From the NCBI GenBank assembly GCA_963989385.1, contig OZ022510.1:34167448-34231447 (forward strand): DNA of 64,000 nucleotides, written 5' to 3'. Within the stretch, counting starts at the first letter, position 1; each line of letters opens with the position of its first letter. The notes under the pieces are model-generated. The model saw nothing but the letters and a program-made list of their open reading frames with translations, had not been told where the DNA came from and ran no database searches. The DNA comes from Ctena decussata (Eukaryota > Mollusca > Bivalvia > Lucinida > Lucinidae). This document shows positions 18,201-27,500 of the stretch, piece after piece. The position numbers were made by a program, and so were the translations under genes.

Positions 18201-20966
18201 AGAAAGTGTACAAATTCACCCAAATTCATCAAAAGGAAATTGAATGTCTGTGCAGTAATAATTTCACGGTAGAGCATGGAATGCATACTATCCCTCTATT
18301 AACAAATTTAAAGAGTAACTACACTTCAGGAACTGACTGAATCAGATCCCAAACCCTATCCCCAACATCAAAGGGAAAGATTGACAAAGACAAGCCTTTA
18401 TATTTGAAACAGGCTCTGGCATAACGGACGGACTGATCATTCCCTGTAATCAATGGTACATGTAGTTGAACACACTTAGTTAACATGTTTAAGCGTTTAT
18501 GCATGTCAGCTTAGTGGACTAAACTGCCACTGTTTACATGGACTGATCAGTCAGTCCATTGTGCAAAAGCAAGTATGCAAGAAGGAAGAAATTGTTACAG
18601 TCAAAGCTAGTGTGCTGCTGTAATAGAGGCCCCTAAGACAAGCAAATTGCTGAAAGCTACCTACAAAAGTCCTATCCGTTCAAAAGTTTTGCCGACATTT
18701 AACAAAGAGGTATTTTCCCAACATGTGCTATGTTCCTTAATTTATAAATTATTGTTACCCACGACGTACTGCTCTGTTTGGTCATTGGTGAGTGAATTTT
18801 ATTCTATTTTTCCATTGATATTGCAGGTCTTGCTGATCCAGTGGCGGGAGTAGAGCCTGCCCTTGACGACAAGCCATATACCACGCTCATGTATTCAAAT
18901 GGACCCGGATATGAGGAGCCAAGGAAAAATCTAACTTTAGTTGATTTAGGTACGTACGCAATTTTGGTTGTCAATAAAATGAGCAGCAACACGACCTAAC
19001 CAACAAGTGGCATACGGTGCGCCCAGCGAAGACCCATAAGAATCAGATTAGCCTGGGCATACGCCTAGTCTGATCAGAGATTCGCTATCCGCATGGAGGT
19101 AGTTTAGACCATTAGCTACCCTTTGAGCGCTTAGCAAAGAGTCTGATCGGATAGCCATGTTGTTGGTCATCTCGTGTCGCGGCTCAATAATGGCGACATT
19201 AATGGCACCATAGGACATCTTTCTTTCCTCTCCTGAAGGTTTAGTTGAAGTTCATGTCATTAGTCACATTCTTGATTAACCCCGTAAGTTGGACTATTCG
19301 AATATATTTTACGAAATACATGCATTTCAAAGAACACCTTTTGATTTTGGTGATCATGAGGGGAATATTTAATGTGTCTTGAAAACAGGATTTGGCCTAT
19401 AACCTATCATAACTTCAAAACTCTCGCCAGCTCGCCTTGCTGGTTGTTGTCGCGCCTGCGTTAGCAGGGGCGATATAGTCGTGCAAGTACCCGTCCGTTC
19501 GTCCGTCAACAATTTTAATCTTTCAAAGATTACGAAATTGCAAAGACGAGCATGTAAGATTATTTTAGTTAGTGAATACACCAATCTGGAGGAGGCACGA
19601 ACACGTCTTAAAATATTATCCTCTGATGAAAGTGTATTTTTTGCAAAAAGCCAAGGTTATGTACAAAATTGTTTATAATATTGCACCTCAATATTTGTCA
19701 GATTTGTTCCAATTGAGGGATACTAATGTAAATGATACTGTAAATTTACGATCAATTTCAAACAAGAATTTATTAATTCCGAAGCCGAAAATTAACTCAT
19801 TCAAAAATAGTTTATTATATTCTGGTGCACTTATATGGAATAGTATACCGTTAGAAATTAAAGATGCGCCAACTCTAAAGTAGTTTATTAACGGATGTAC
19901 GAATTGAATGAAAAACGAAATTCATTAATCCTTATACCTTCACTGCCGTTCAGTATGTCGGTATGTATGTATATTATATGTAATATTTCTATTTTTCTGG
20001 ATTAATTGTGCATATGTATGTACATGTTAGTTATAAATATAAATTTGTGTACGTACGCACTTGCATGCTAGCGTGCGTGCGTGCGATCATTTATTTCATT
20101 TGTGTGCATCATGTACATGCATCATTTTAGTTGTACAGTTTGCTTATGTTTGGTAATGTAGTACACTTTTTGAATTGTTGTTTGCAAGAGGTCCTCAAGG
20201 AAGATTGGCTATGCCAATTGAGCTACCCTCTTAAAATAAAGTCATTACTTACTTACTAACTTTCTTACAGTGCGCGAACTCCGCCTACACTTTTTGGCCA
20301 ATCATTTTGAAACTTCACAGATGTTTAGTCATGGTCTGTAGTTGTGCATATTGTTTGTACATCATTCCCAGAATAATTTTTGTCACTTCTTCACACGTTT
20401 AACTGTCAATTTTGTCACATCTGCTTTTGTCACACCAGCCTTAGCATGGGCGATAAAGTCTTACTACTACAGTGTAACTGGAACTCATGTGACTTAATCC
20501 CCGCAGGTGCCACACCGCTTTTCGCGGATTTCTTCTTTTTATTTCTTATTTACGGCAAACGCATTATGTACAATTTATAAGAAAGTATTTTCAAATAAAA
20601 CGTGGTCAAACAAAGTTTACTGGCATTACATGTATGATATTCTTTGTTACACATTTTTCAGAGGATAAAGAACTGGTTTGGCCGTCTGGGCTACCAGTTG
20701 AGTACGAAACTCATGGTGGAGAAGACGTTCCAATTTACGCCAAAGGTCCAATGGCTCACATGTTTCACGGCGTTCACGAACAGAACTACGTCGCACACGT
20801 CATGGCTTTAGCTGCATGTGTTGGACCGTATAAGGGTAAAAAATGTATTGGTCACCAATCACTTGACGATCCGACGTGTGCAGGAGAAAGCATATTATTA
20901 GCAAAGCAAACACTGTTAATGTCCATGGTCTTTTATTTAGCATTGAAATATTTCCGCGAACATTAG
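9125..20966 (+). CDS. ALP: Alkaline phosphatase, gene 1 (5'-incomplete, 8 exons)
   Basis: Hydrolyses phosphate monoesters at alkaline pH through a phosphoserine intermediate, using two Zn and one Mg. Joining 9125-9299, 9964-10130, 11617-11724, 13992-14094, 16543-16683, 17535-17726, 18827-18949 and 20662-20966 gives 437 residues and a stop, with GT-AG at every junction. Visible landmarks are catalytic Ser11 in PDSAGTAT, the THATPA metal-site motif (His72), substrate Arg85, Glu231, Asp236 and His240 in [16 protein letters not shown] at 275-280, and His354 in THGGED. These are the family's usual residues in the usual order. Family members run about 520-540 residues. The missing ~75-100 residues would carry the signal peptide and first Asp ligand, and no such exon was found in 1-9124. 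The hydrophobic C-terminus suggests a GPI signal. It converges with gene 2. Confidence 0.93.
9300..9963 (+). other. Gene 1 intron
   Basis: Phase-1 intron. Contains a fragment of palindromic family C at 9587-9645 and otherwise no recognised feature. Confidence 0.8.
9587..9645. mobile_element. Family C palindromic element, remnant
   Basis: TTCGAGGTAATAGAATTTGAG joined to GAATGTACTCG and TTATAACCTCTGGGCC. These are the two ends of family C with the middle deleted; compare 16763-16907. Confidence 0.6.
9964..10130 (+). CDS. ALP: Gene 1 exon with THATPA and substrate Arg
   Basis: Completes Gly59, then residues 60-114, including [12 protein letters not shown] and SNRYWEGD. Acceptor CCTTTCAG, donor GTAAGT at 10131. 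Confidence 0.95.
10468..10538. repeat. Near-perfect 71-bp hairpin
   Basis: CCAAAACAATC and AATCTAGATCCGTCTT are mirrored by AAGACGGATCTAGATT and GATTGTTTTGG around a short loop, giving a stem of about 30 bp. Probably a small palindromic element or a recent inverted duplication. Confidence 0.7.
10660..10800 (+). mobile_element. tRNA-derived SINE, 5'-truncated
   Basis: B-box GGTTCGAGCC preceded by GCGGTCCCG. The body has CCATTGCACACAGCATTTCATT, as in the SINE at 2314, and it ends in a short A tract. Confidence 0.6.
11232..11466. mobile_element. Family A inverted-repeat element
   Basis: Left end TGAGCCGGAACACGAC intact. The right end is decayed (CATTTTGTCGT). Inner arms CAGCCTGGGCATCCGCCCAG and its complement are clear. 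Confidence 0.75.
11617..11724 (+). CDS. ALP: Gene 1 exon, [10 protein letters not shown] block
   Basis: 36 codons in phase 0, residues 115-150, beginning [20 protein letters not shown]. Same 108-bp length as in gene 2. Acceptor TTTCAG, donor GTATGT. Confidence 0.95.
12341..13698 (+). mobile_element. Non-autonomous Helitron-like element with 166-bp core repeats
   Basis: Starts with the hairpin ATGCCCCCAACTTC / GAAGTTGAGGGGGCAT, then a CCGT tetranucleotide microsatellite (12390-12420). About five and a half tandem units follow; GTTATGCCCC or its variant recurs at 12550, 12716, 12882, 13048, 13214 and 13379, a spacing of 165-166 bp. The right end has GGTTGGGGGCAT, the hairpin GTGTTT-CAT-AAACAC, then CTAG and T. 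A hairpin just before CTAG is the Helitron 3' signature. The microsatellite plus core-repeat layout resembles bivalve pearl / HINE elements. No coding frame. Confidence 0.7.
13706..13936. mobile_element. Family A inverted-repeat element
   Basis: Left end TTGAGCCGCGACAGGAC. The right end TTGTTGGTTTTCTCG is followed by a decayed TTTTACCTCAA. Confidence 0.7.
13992..14094 (+). CDS. ALP: Gene 1 exon, [10 protein letters not shown] block
   Basis: Residues 151-184 plus one base, [18 protein letters not shown] onward. 103 bp, the same as gene 2. Acceptor CATTTAG, donor GTTTGT, which is a weaker donor than the others. Confidence 0.93.
15058..15120. repeat. Near-perfect hairpin
   Basis: GTTTCTTCACCAATT and GTCATGGTCGTT are mirrored by AACGACCATGAC and AATTGGTGAAGAAAC, a stem of about 27-30 bp with a four-base slip. 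Confidence 0.7.
15288..16464. mobile_element. Possible element with 19-bp terminal inverted repeats
   Basis: TTCTCAGTTAAGCTGGGCC at 15288 is exactly reversed at 16446-16464. Inside, GTGACGTAGGTTAC-like motifs occur near 15700 and 16055. No coding frame and no target duplication seen. Confidence 0.4.
16543..16683 (+). CDS. ALP: Gene 1 exon ending in the metal-ligand Glu
   Basis: Completes Gly185, then [18 protein letters not shown] onward to FFLLVE (residues 186-231). Glu231 is the Mg-site ligand. Acceptor CAAATAG, donor GTATCT. Two codons shorter than in gene 2. Confidence 0.95.
16763..16907. mobile_element. Family C palindromic element
   Basis: GAGGTTATAAAACTTGAG at the left and a matching CTCAAG-ATTAACCTC at the right. 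The centre is GGCTGCTTCCGAGCACATGA and its complement, so the whole 145 bp is one palindrome, with a TG expansion near 16855. Confidence 0.8.
16908..17534 (+). other. Gene 1 intron remainder
   Basis: Holds a G run near 16950-16970 and T-rich sequence; nothing else recognised. Confidence 0.5.
17535..17726 (+). CDS. ALP: Gene 1 exon with DHGHH and TADHSH metal sites
   Basis: Residues 233-295 after completing Gly232. Contains ARIDHGHH (Asp236, His240) and VVTADHSH (Asp277, His278, His280), which bind Zn/Mg in the family. 192 bp, equal to gene 2. Acceptor TTCTTCTAG, donor GTAAAG. Confidence 0.96.
17735..17941. mobile_element. Family E MITE beside a splice donor
   Basis: Inverted ends AAGTCGGGTAGCTTCGGACA and TGTCCGAATTTCCCCGACTT, with inner repeat GGGTAAATTCGGACAT. 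A central palindrome GAGACGGCTCATAATGAGCC continues to CGTCTC. It begins eight bases into the intron that follows the exon ending at 17726. Confidence 0.8.
18303..18404 (-). repeat. Dispersed repeat with a conserved short reading frame
   Basis: The - strand encodes [18 protein letters not shown] followed by SVPEV. Nearly the same words occur at 46160-46290 (+) and a diverged form at 47041-47110 (-). Lies in a gene 1 intron. Function unknown; most likely part of a repeat rather than a gene. Confidence 0.5.
18827..18949 (+). CDS. ALP: Gene 1 exon, [12 protein letters not shown] block
   Basis: Residues 297-336 with one-base overhangs, including [14 protein letters not shown], the strand before the crown region. 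Acceptor ATATTGCAG, donor GTACGT. Confidence 0.94.
18980..19186. mobile_element. Family A inverted-repeat element, internally deleted
   Basis: Left end TGAGCAGCAACACGAC, right end CTCGTGTCGCGGCTCA. The right inner arm is shortened. Confidence 0.75.
19435..19515. mobile_element. Fragment of a second Helitron-like family, left part
   Basis: AGCTCGCCTTGCTGG, GTTAGCAGGGGCGATATAGT and a short CCGTCCGTTCGTCCGTC microsatellite. Its likely continuation, with GGGCGATAAAGTCTTAC, resumes near 20265-20470 after the LINE fragment. Confidence 0.4.
19516..20264 (+). pseudogene. LINE reverse-transcriptase 3' fragment (CR1/L2-like)
   Basis: Encodes the C-terminal part of a non-LTR ORF2: [20 protein letters not shown] in one frame, then [19 protein letters not shown] to [18 protein letters not shown] in another, so it is frameshifted near 19620. 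Ends with AATAAAG and a TTAC microtail, a common 3' structure for this group. 5'-truncated and inactive. It sits in the last intron of gene 1. Confidence 0.75.
20662..20966 (+). CDS. ALP: Gene 1 terminal exon with His ligand and C-terminal tail
   Basis: Residues 338-437 and a TAG stop. [18 protein letters not shown] carries the last Zn ligand, His354, and [20 protein letters not shown] is the conserved end of the fold. After the Cys-rich stretch the tail [19 protein letters not shown] is hydrophobic, as in GPI-anchor signals, but ends in charged KYFREH, which makes anchoring uncertain. Acceptor TTTTTCAG. Confidence 0.95.
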
Positions 20967-21441
20967 TGAAATTTAATGTCAGTTGTGGCAGCTATATACG
21001 CGATGTGCCATTTATGTAGTAAGGTAAACGGGTACCCACGCAGAGGAAGCAGCTCTTACCATATTCATATTTGCCTCCCTTCTCTGAGGGGTCCATTCCT
21101 AAAGGTAAGAATTTGCTCCTCTAGGAGCAAATTCTTTCCTTTAAGAGTAGTCCCCTACCGAGGGGCTAAAGCCAGAAAGAAAACAAGACGTCACACAAGT
21201 TGTTCCCCTTCGCAAAATGGCAGAAAAACAGGGGAGTGTACCCTTGCACGTTGATACAAAATATTATACAAATAATCTTAAAGTAATGGTACTCAGAGCA
21301 AATGGAGATTTAATAGTCCTTTGTTTTTCTCAGCTGTTCAAAGTGGATATAATTTCATCTTAGTGACATTAAGCATCAGTTCAGTATCTTGTTTGCATCA
21401 CACAGCTGTATTAATAGCCTATGTATACTGTATTTAAATGA
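20967..21441. other. Region downstream of gene 1
   Basis: Presumably the 3' UTR at first. No clear AATAAA close to the stop. Contains a short GAATTTGCTCC-type palindrome at 21111-21170. Confidence 0.5.
21111..21170. repeat. Short palindromic repeat of the GAATTTGCTCC type
   Basis: GAATTTGCTCC-TCTA-GGAGCAAATTC followed by CTTTAAGAGTAGTCCCC, parallel to 8620-8690. Confidence 0.55.
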
Positions 21442-21514
21442 GAGCCGCGACATGACAAAACCAACAAAGTGCCATGTGAACGCAACGAAGAATCAGCTCA
21501 GTCTGGGCATCCAC
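21442..21514. mobile_element. Family A element, left end only
   Basis: GAGCCGCGACATGAC, AAACCAACAAAG and CAGTCTGGGCATCCAC, then unrelated sequence. Confidence 0.7.
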
Positions 21515-21574
21515 AAACCTGTTTAGTGTAGTAGTACAGACAATTAGTGGTGTTTAAATATGTACATAGGTATA

Positions 21575-21735
21575 AAGAGTGTATAACTGACCAGTCTAAC
21601 TGGTCCAGACGTTTTAACCTAGTGGTTGTGTGCTCGCTTTATGATCTCGGGGTCGACAGACCGATCCCCAGTCGGGGCGCTCGACGAAATTTTCTTTACT
21701 GATTTTTCTCCTCCTATTACATTCATAATTTGGTG
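21575..21735 (+). mobile_element. tRNA-like SINE family H, copy 1
   Basis: TAGTGGTTGTGTGCTCGC (A-box-like), then GATCTCGGGGTCGACAGACC and GATCCCCAGTCGGGGCGC (B-box-like). About 90% like 22922-23080 over 150 bp in the same orientation. Confidence 0.65.
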
Positions 21736-22093
21736 CCCGGTGCCAGGATGATTACCGTTTGAGCACAAGGGCGAAGCAATGGTTGCGGAGTCAAAAAGAA
21801 CCTGGATTATAATTACAATGTATTTCATTTCCTCAACATCTGATACAAATGTTCTTTGGTAGGATGGAGGAGTGTAATGGTACGGCCAATTAGTGATGTC
21901 TTAATATGTATATAGATATATAGAGAGTTAGACTTATTATACAAGTCTCCTACTTAAAACATATTTTTACTTTTCTGAATACAAGCTCCAGCTATAGGTT
22001 AGCTCGAAGTTCAGCTGCCCTTAAAACGGGATCAGAGAAGCATATTCCTGAATATGAGACTGAGTATCAGTCGAATAGACAGAGTTAATTAAT

Positions 22094-22222
22094 CGTCCCA
22101 TTTAAGATATGGGATTTATAAACCGAGGGGGGGGGGGGCGGGGGGTTAAGATCCGATGGACGAGTTTCTTTATCGGATCTTCAAACCTCCCGAGGTTTAT
22201 AAATCCCATATCTTAAATGTGG
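22094..22222. repeat. Palindromic repeat with a G-rich centre
   Basis: CATTTAAGATATGGGATTTA at the left is exactly reversed near 22200-22220. The middle has a run of G's (22126-22146) and a smaller hairpin, AAGATCCGAT / ATCGGATCTT. Confidence 0.7.
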
Positions 22223-22921
22223 CGATTCAATAAATTGTATATTACATTCGTATGCCTTTGATTTAAAGAACAATTCCGTCTGTATTTATGTTTTCAAGTA
22301 CACGTCCTTCCGAGAGCCTGTACACAACAGCGCGAAAGGATACATGAATACTGAATTGCTTTGACCGCCATTTTGTTTTTTGAACGGGCCAATGTTTGTT
22401 ATAGTAAGAATAATTTACTGACCAATGGAACCTGCATCATGCCTTTACAATCATCGCCTGTATGGCTACTGGTCCCAACGATCCAAGGCTCGCTCGATAT
22501 AGTCTGTTATGAGCTGGTTGACACATTTCTTATTGCACATTGCGGAGCATGTATCGTTCAAAAGGCAATGCATTTCCACATAAAATGGCATTTTCGTAAA
22601 ATCATTCATGTCCACACGCCATAAATACACATCAAAGTTTGATAATGTTTGTTCAGCGTCTGTTCTTTTTCTCAAGTTTATAAAAGGCAATTCCAGCTGT
22701 GTTGTATGGCTACAACTGCAGTGGAAAGAAAGAGCTTAGGAAAGTAGTTCTAAAAGCCGGTACCCGGTCGTACATTAATGACTAATCTCCAAATGTTATC
22801 GGGAAGCTAATCAATCTACAGGGATTAATTTCCCCAGAGAAAATAAATCCTCGAAGAGAACTGGAAAAGGGCATATTCATATTGACAAGAAATCCTTGTA
22901 TTTCTTCGTTAAAAATGTAAT
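22223..22921. other. Intergenic, no gene supported
   Basis: Overlapping frames of 87 codons (+) and 74 codons (-) lie at about 22361-22690. Neither shows a recognisable motif or splice context. Confidence 0.4.
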
Positions 22922-23080
22922 ACAGCGTATAACTGACCAGTCTAACTGATCCGGACCTTTTATCCTAGTGGTTGTGTGCTCGCTTTATAATCTCGGGGGT
23001 CGAGAGATCGATCCCCGGTCGGGGCGCTCGACGAAATTTTCTTTAAAGATTTTTCTCCTCCTACTACATTAGAAATTTGA
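22922..23080 (+). mobile_element. tRNA-like SINE family H, copy 2
   Basis: Starts TATAACTGACCAGTCTAACT, as does 21575. A-box-like TAGTGGTTGTGTGCTCGC and B-box-like GATCGATCCCCGGTCGGGG are better preserved than in copy 1. Confidence 0.65.
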
Positions 23081-23689
23081 AATCCCATTTGCGTGGAACG
23101 GACTCATGGCTGCCACAGAGGCATGGTTTGAAGACCAAACTAAATTCTTTGTAGTTCTATTTTAAAGGTATAGAGAGTCTGAAGGAAAAGTGGGTTTGTT
23201 GCATTGAGGTAAAGTAATAGTACAGTGCACAGTCTGCTGGTGCAATATACACATGTACATCGCTTTTGAGCTTTTAACCATCCCTCGTAAATGTAAATAA
23301 TATATTTTGTGTACAGTTGTATAGATTTATGAGCATTGCTCGTTTGTGTGAAAATTAACTTTTTATAATTGCGTCTTGTAGCAAATGTGCAGTAATACAA
23401 ATAACAGATAACTTTAGCCGACGGCTACTTGTGCCATGGTTTGACCATACCAGGACTTTGCTCTGGCCATGGCGCATTACTCCTATCGGCGAGTTAAGGG
23501 TATGGCTGAAGAAGTAAGAATTGTATTGATATATTTTTTATATATATTTTAATAAATAGGCAGTTCTAAAAAAAATTCAGAATTATTTGAGATCCCCGTG
23601 CCCTAATCCATTTAGTGTCTTACTCAAAATGGATGGATGACTTGCGATTTTACGTCCTTTTTAATAGTATTTTAGTCATATCAGGGCGA
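23081..23689. other. Intergenic, nothing recognised
   Basis: AT-rich sequence without a repeat or exon that I can support. Confidence 0.4.
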
Positions 23690-23770
23690 TGGGAGGGTGA
23701 TAATAAAAGGCTGTGTGCAACGGAACCCCGATTACGATTGAAAAGATACCCTCCAGGGGATCTCGAACCC
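23690..23770 (-). mobile_element. SINE fragment
   Basis: On the - strand it reads a B-box-like GGTTCGAGATCCCC, then ATCGGGGTTCC and TTGCACACAGCC, matching the body of the SINE at 2314. Confidence 0.55.
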
Positions 23771-24031
23771 GGTAAATTCATCAGGAAGATAAAATGGGAA
23801 GGAAGTATACATGTATGTGCAAATGCCAGATCGGCCTGCGCAGGGCTAAGTTTGAGCCAAAAGTTCCCATTTACTTTCTTTTCGCTAGTTCGAGACCAGC
23901 ATAAGGTAACAACAATTTAGTATTCATAAATTATGGCATTATATAGACTTTGAATACAGTCTGACTACATCTACAAATATATAGAAAGACAGCAGCATGA
24001 AAACTGATGCCAAGTACACCTACTATATTTT

Positions 24032-24233
24032 AGCCATGACACGAAAAACCGACTGACTGGCATGTGCGCCCTGTGAAGACTCAGATCAGCCTGGGCATCC
24101 ACCCAGTCTGATTAGAGACTTCGCTGTCTGCATGGAGGTACATTTGTAGCTTAGACTCTAAGGTAAACGCACAACGAAGACTCTGATCAGACAGGGCGAA
24201 TGCCACTCTGTTGGTTTTGTCGTGTTGCAGCTC
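24032..24233. mobile_element. Family A inverted-repeat element
   Basis: AGCCATGACACGAAAAACC at the left, TTGGTTTTGTCGTGTTGCAG at the right, with TCAGATCAGCCTGGGCATCC inside. Confidence 0.75.
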
Positions 24234-24555
24234 TTATTGTCTTTAATTCTGCTGGAAGGAAGTCCAAATCATCAGACACATTCGAAATAGTGTCCCATTA
24301 TGTGAACGACTATCTAGATCACCTTGGAACACTACAAGCGTAGTCGTTCAATTGAGGACCATGATGCCGTTAAGGTGGTGATTTATGGTAAATGTAAAAT
24401 TCTGCATAAAACCATAAAAAAGTTATGTATCTCCCTGAAAGTTAGAATACTTCTTATTTTTGTTGTTCTTTACAGTTTAGAATACAAAATAGACGTACAT
24501 GCTGCTTAAAAAGTGTTTTTATAAGGAAAGATCAAAGGGTAATTTTCTGCGAATA

Positions 24556-27500
24556 ACGTCGTGTGCCTGCTGGGCAGTCTTAATGTAACAATCACATCTC
24601 ATTAATTAAATATGTAGTAAAGGTGAAAGAAAACTCGGTAAAATGCACAGTTATAAAATTGTTTAAATATTTTGGATAATGCCAAATTAACTTCAAGTCA
24701 TAAATAGCCACTCCGGAAAATGAATGTTTTAAAGGTGAGTGTTTACCTTTACCTTATCTTTCTCTTCCGTCTACATGTTAATCCTGTGGACGAGAGGGAA
24801 GGCTTTTTTTCTATCTTTTTTCTGCAAAAAAACTGTTCTTTTCAAGCCACAAAGAGCATATATTTAACATTAAGATTAAACCTGAAGCTGAGTAAGAAAA
24901 TTGGAAATGTACAAATAACTTGTAATAGAGAGTAAAATAAGTATTTATAGCCAAAACACACGAGGACTACAATGTACCCAAAAGCGAAGAGATGTATTTC
25001 ACTATTTAAGACAAAAGAAGTATAACATTATATGCTTGCAAGATGTTCACTTGGAGAACAAGACGGAATCATACATAAAAAACGAATGGGGATACAGTAT
25101 GTTTATGGCAGGGTTGACTAGTAACAAAAGAGGTGTAATGATTTTATTAAATAATAATTTTGAACATGAAGTAGGGAGAGTTCTGAAAGATCCAAATGGA
25201 AATTACATAATTTTAGAAATAACTATTAAAGGACAGAAAATAACGCTTGTAAATATTTATGGACCAAACGAAGATCAACCAAAGTTTTATGTTAATATCA
25301 GGGAAATAATAAGTGAATTTAATAACGAATTGACAATTATATGTGGGGACTGGAATTTAGTTTTAGATACTGATCTTGACTGTAATAATTATAAAAATGT
25401 AAATAATCCAAAAGCAAGGGAAGCAGTGCGAGAATTTTTACACGATGGGGAATATATAGATGCATGGAGGGTATGTAATGAAGATAAAAAAGGTTACACT
25501 TGGAGAAAACTTAACCCTGAAATAAAACAAGCAAGGCTCGATTTTTTTCTTAACAGTTGGCTAACTTTTCACTTTCTTGACGATTGTGAAATAACTTCTG
25601 GATATAGATCTGACCATTCTGGAGTACTTTTAAAATTAAATTTTTTTGAACAGGCACGTGGCAAAGGCTATTGGAAATTTAACAATTCACTGTTGAAGGA
25701 TCAGGAGTACGTTAAAATTATCAAGAAGACAATTCATGAAGTTCTAGATTTGCACGTCAAAGAAGATAATAATTATAATAATAATAATGATAATAATAAT
25801 AATGATAAAGATAATAATAATATCAATAATTATCAAAATAAGGAGTTTATAGTTAATGATCAACTTCTATTAGAAACTATTCTTATGATGATAAGAGGGG
25901 AATCAATAAAATATAGTTCTTATAAGAAGAAATATAGTGAAAAGGTGGAGAATAAATTAGAAAAAGAAATTAAAACAATTGAAGAAAAAATTACAAATAG
26001 ACTAAATGAAATAACACAAGAAGATTTAAATGATTTAGATCAGAAAAAGAATGAGTTATCGGAATTAAGGAAAATAAAGCTAGAAGGGGTGATGCTGAGG
26101 TCTAGATGCAGGTATGAACAATTGGGAGAAAAGGCGTCTGGATATTTTTTAAATTTAGAAAATAGAAATTTTGTTGATAAAGTAATATCAAAACTAGTTG
26201 ACAGCAACGGGAACGAATATATTGATACAAAGGACATTTTAAATTTACAAAAACAATATTATCAGGACCTGTACAAAGAACAGATAGATATAGATGACGT
26301 CCCTATAAAAGATAAAATTGGGGAAAACTCATGCAAATTAAGTGATGAAGAATCAATGCTGTTGGAGGGGGATATTACTTATGATGAATTAGCAAGTGCA
26401 TTAAAAAATATGAAGAACTCCAAGAGCCCGGGTAGCGATGGATTTACAGCTGAATTCTTTAAATTTTTTTGGGTAGATTTGGGAAAGTTCATTTTAAGGT
26501 CTGTTAATTACGCATATAAAAATGAGTCTCTTTCAGTTACACAAAGACAGGGTGTCATAACCTGCACTCCTAAGCCTAATAAACCCCGACATCTTCTAAA
26601 AAATTGGAGGCCTATTTCACTGTTAAATGTAGTATATAAATTGATGTCATCCGTGATAGCGAATCGTATTAAATCAGTATTAGACAAACTTATAAACAAA
26701 GACCAAAAGGGATTTATTTCAGGAAGATTTATAGGGGAAAATATTCGCATGATCTATGATATTCTTTTTGAAACTAAGCAGCAAAATATTCCTGGTTTAT
26801 TAATATCAATTGATTTGCAGCAGGCTTTTGATACGATTTCTTGGAAATTCATTGACAAAACACTAGACTATTTTAATTTTGGACCTTCCATAAAAAAGTG
26901 GATAAAACTATTCCAGACAGGTTCTGAGTCCTGTATTTTACAGAATGGCCATATGTCAGACTATTTCCTTTTGCAAAGAGGCTGTAGACAGGGAGATCCC
27001 ATCTCACCATATATTTTTATACTTTGTGTGGAAGTTTTAGCTAAAATGTTGAAAAATGATGAACAGATGAATGGTATTAAAATAAATAATAACGAATATA
27101 TACTTAGTCAGTACGCAGACGATACGCAAATATTCCTTGACGGTTCAGAAAAGTCTTTAAAGCAGTTGATGTATATACTAAACCAGTTCTATAATATGTC
27201 TGGTCTTAAAATTAATGAAGATAAAACAAAAGCGCTATGGGTAGGTTCAATGTGTAAATCTGAAAAAAGAATTTGTAAAGAATATAATTTGGATTGGGAT
27301 CAAAAACCGTTAAAGATACTAGGAGTAACATTTACGGCAGAAGTTTTTGACATTTGGGAACAAAATGTCAAAGAGATTTTACATAAAATGAGCACTTTAA
27401 TAGCTATATGGTCTAAAAGAAAACTTACATTACCGGGTAAAGTAACAGTTTTAAAGTCATTGATTTTATCAAAGTTTACGCATTTGTTTCTAGCGCTTCC

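Noticed and set aside
24720..24935. 71-codon frame as LINE ORF1
   Set aside because: Too short, no coiled coil or RNA-binding motif; it only overlaps the start of the endonuclease frame.
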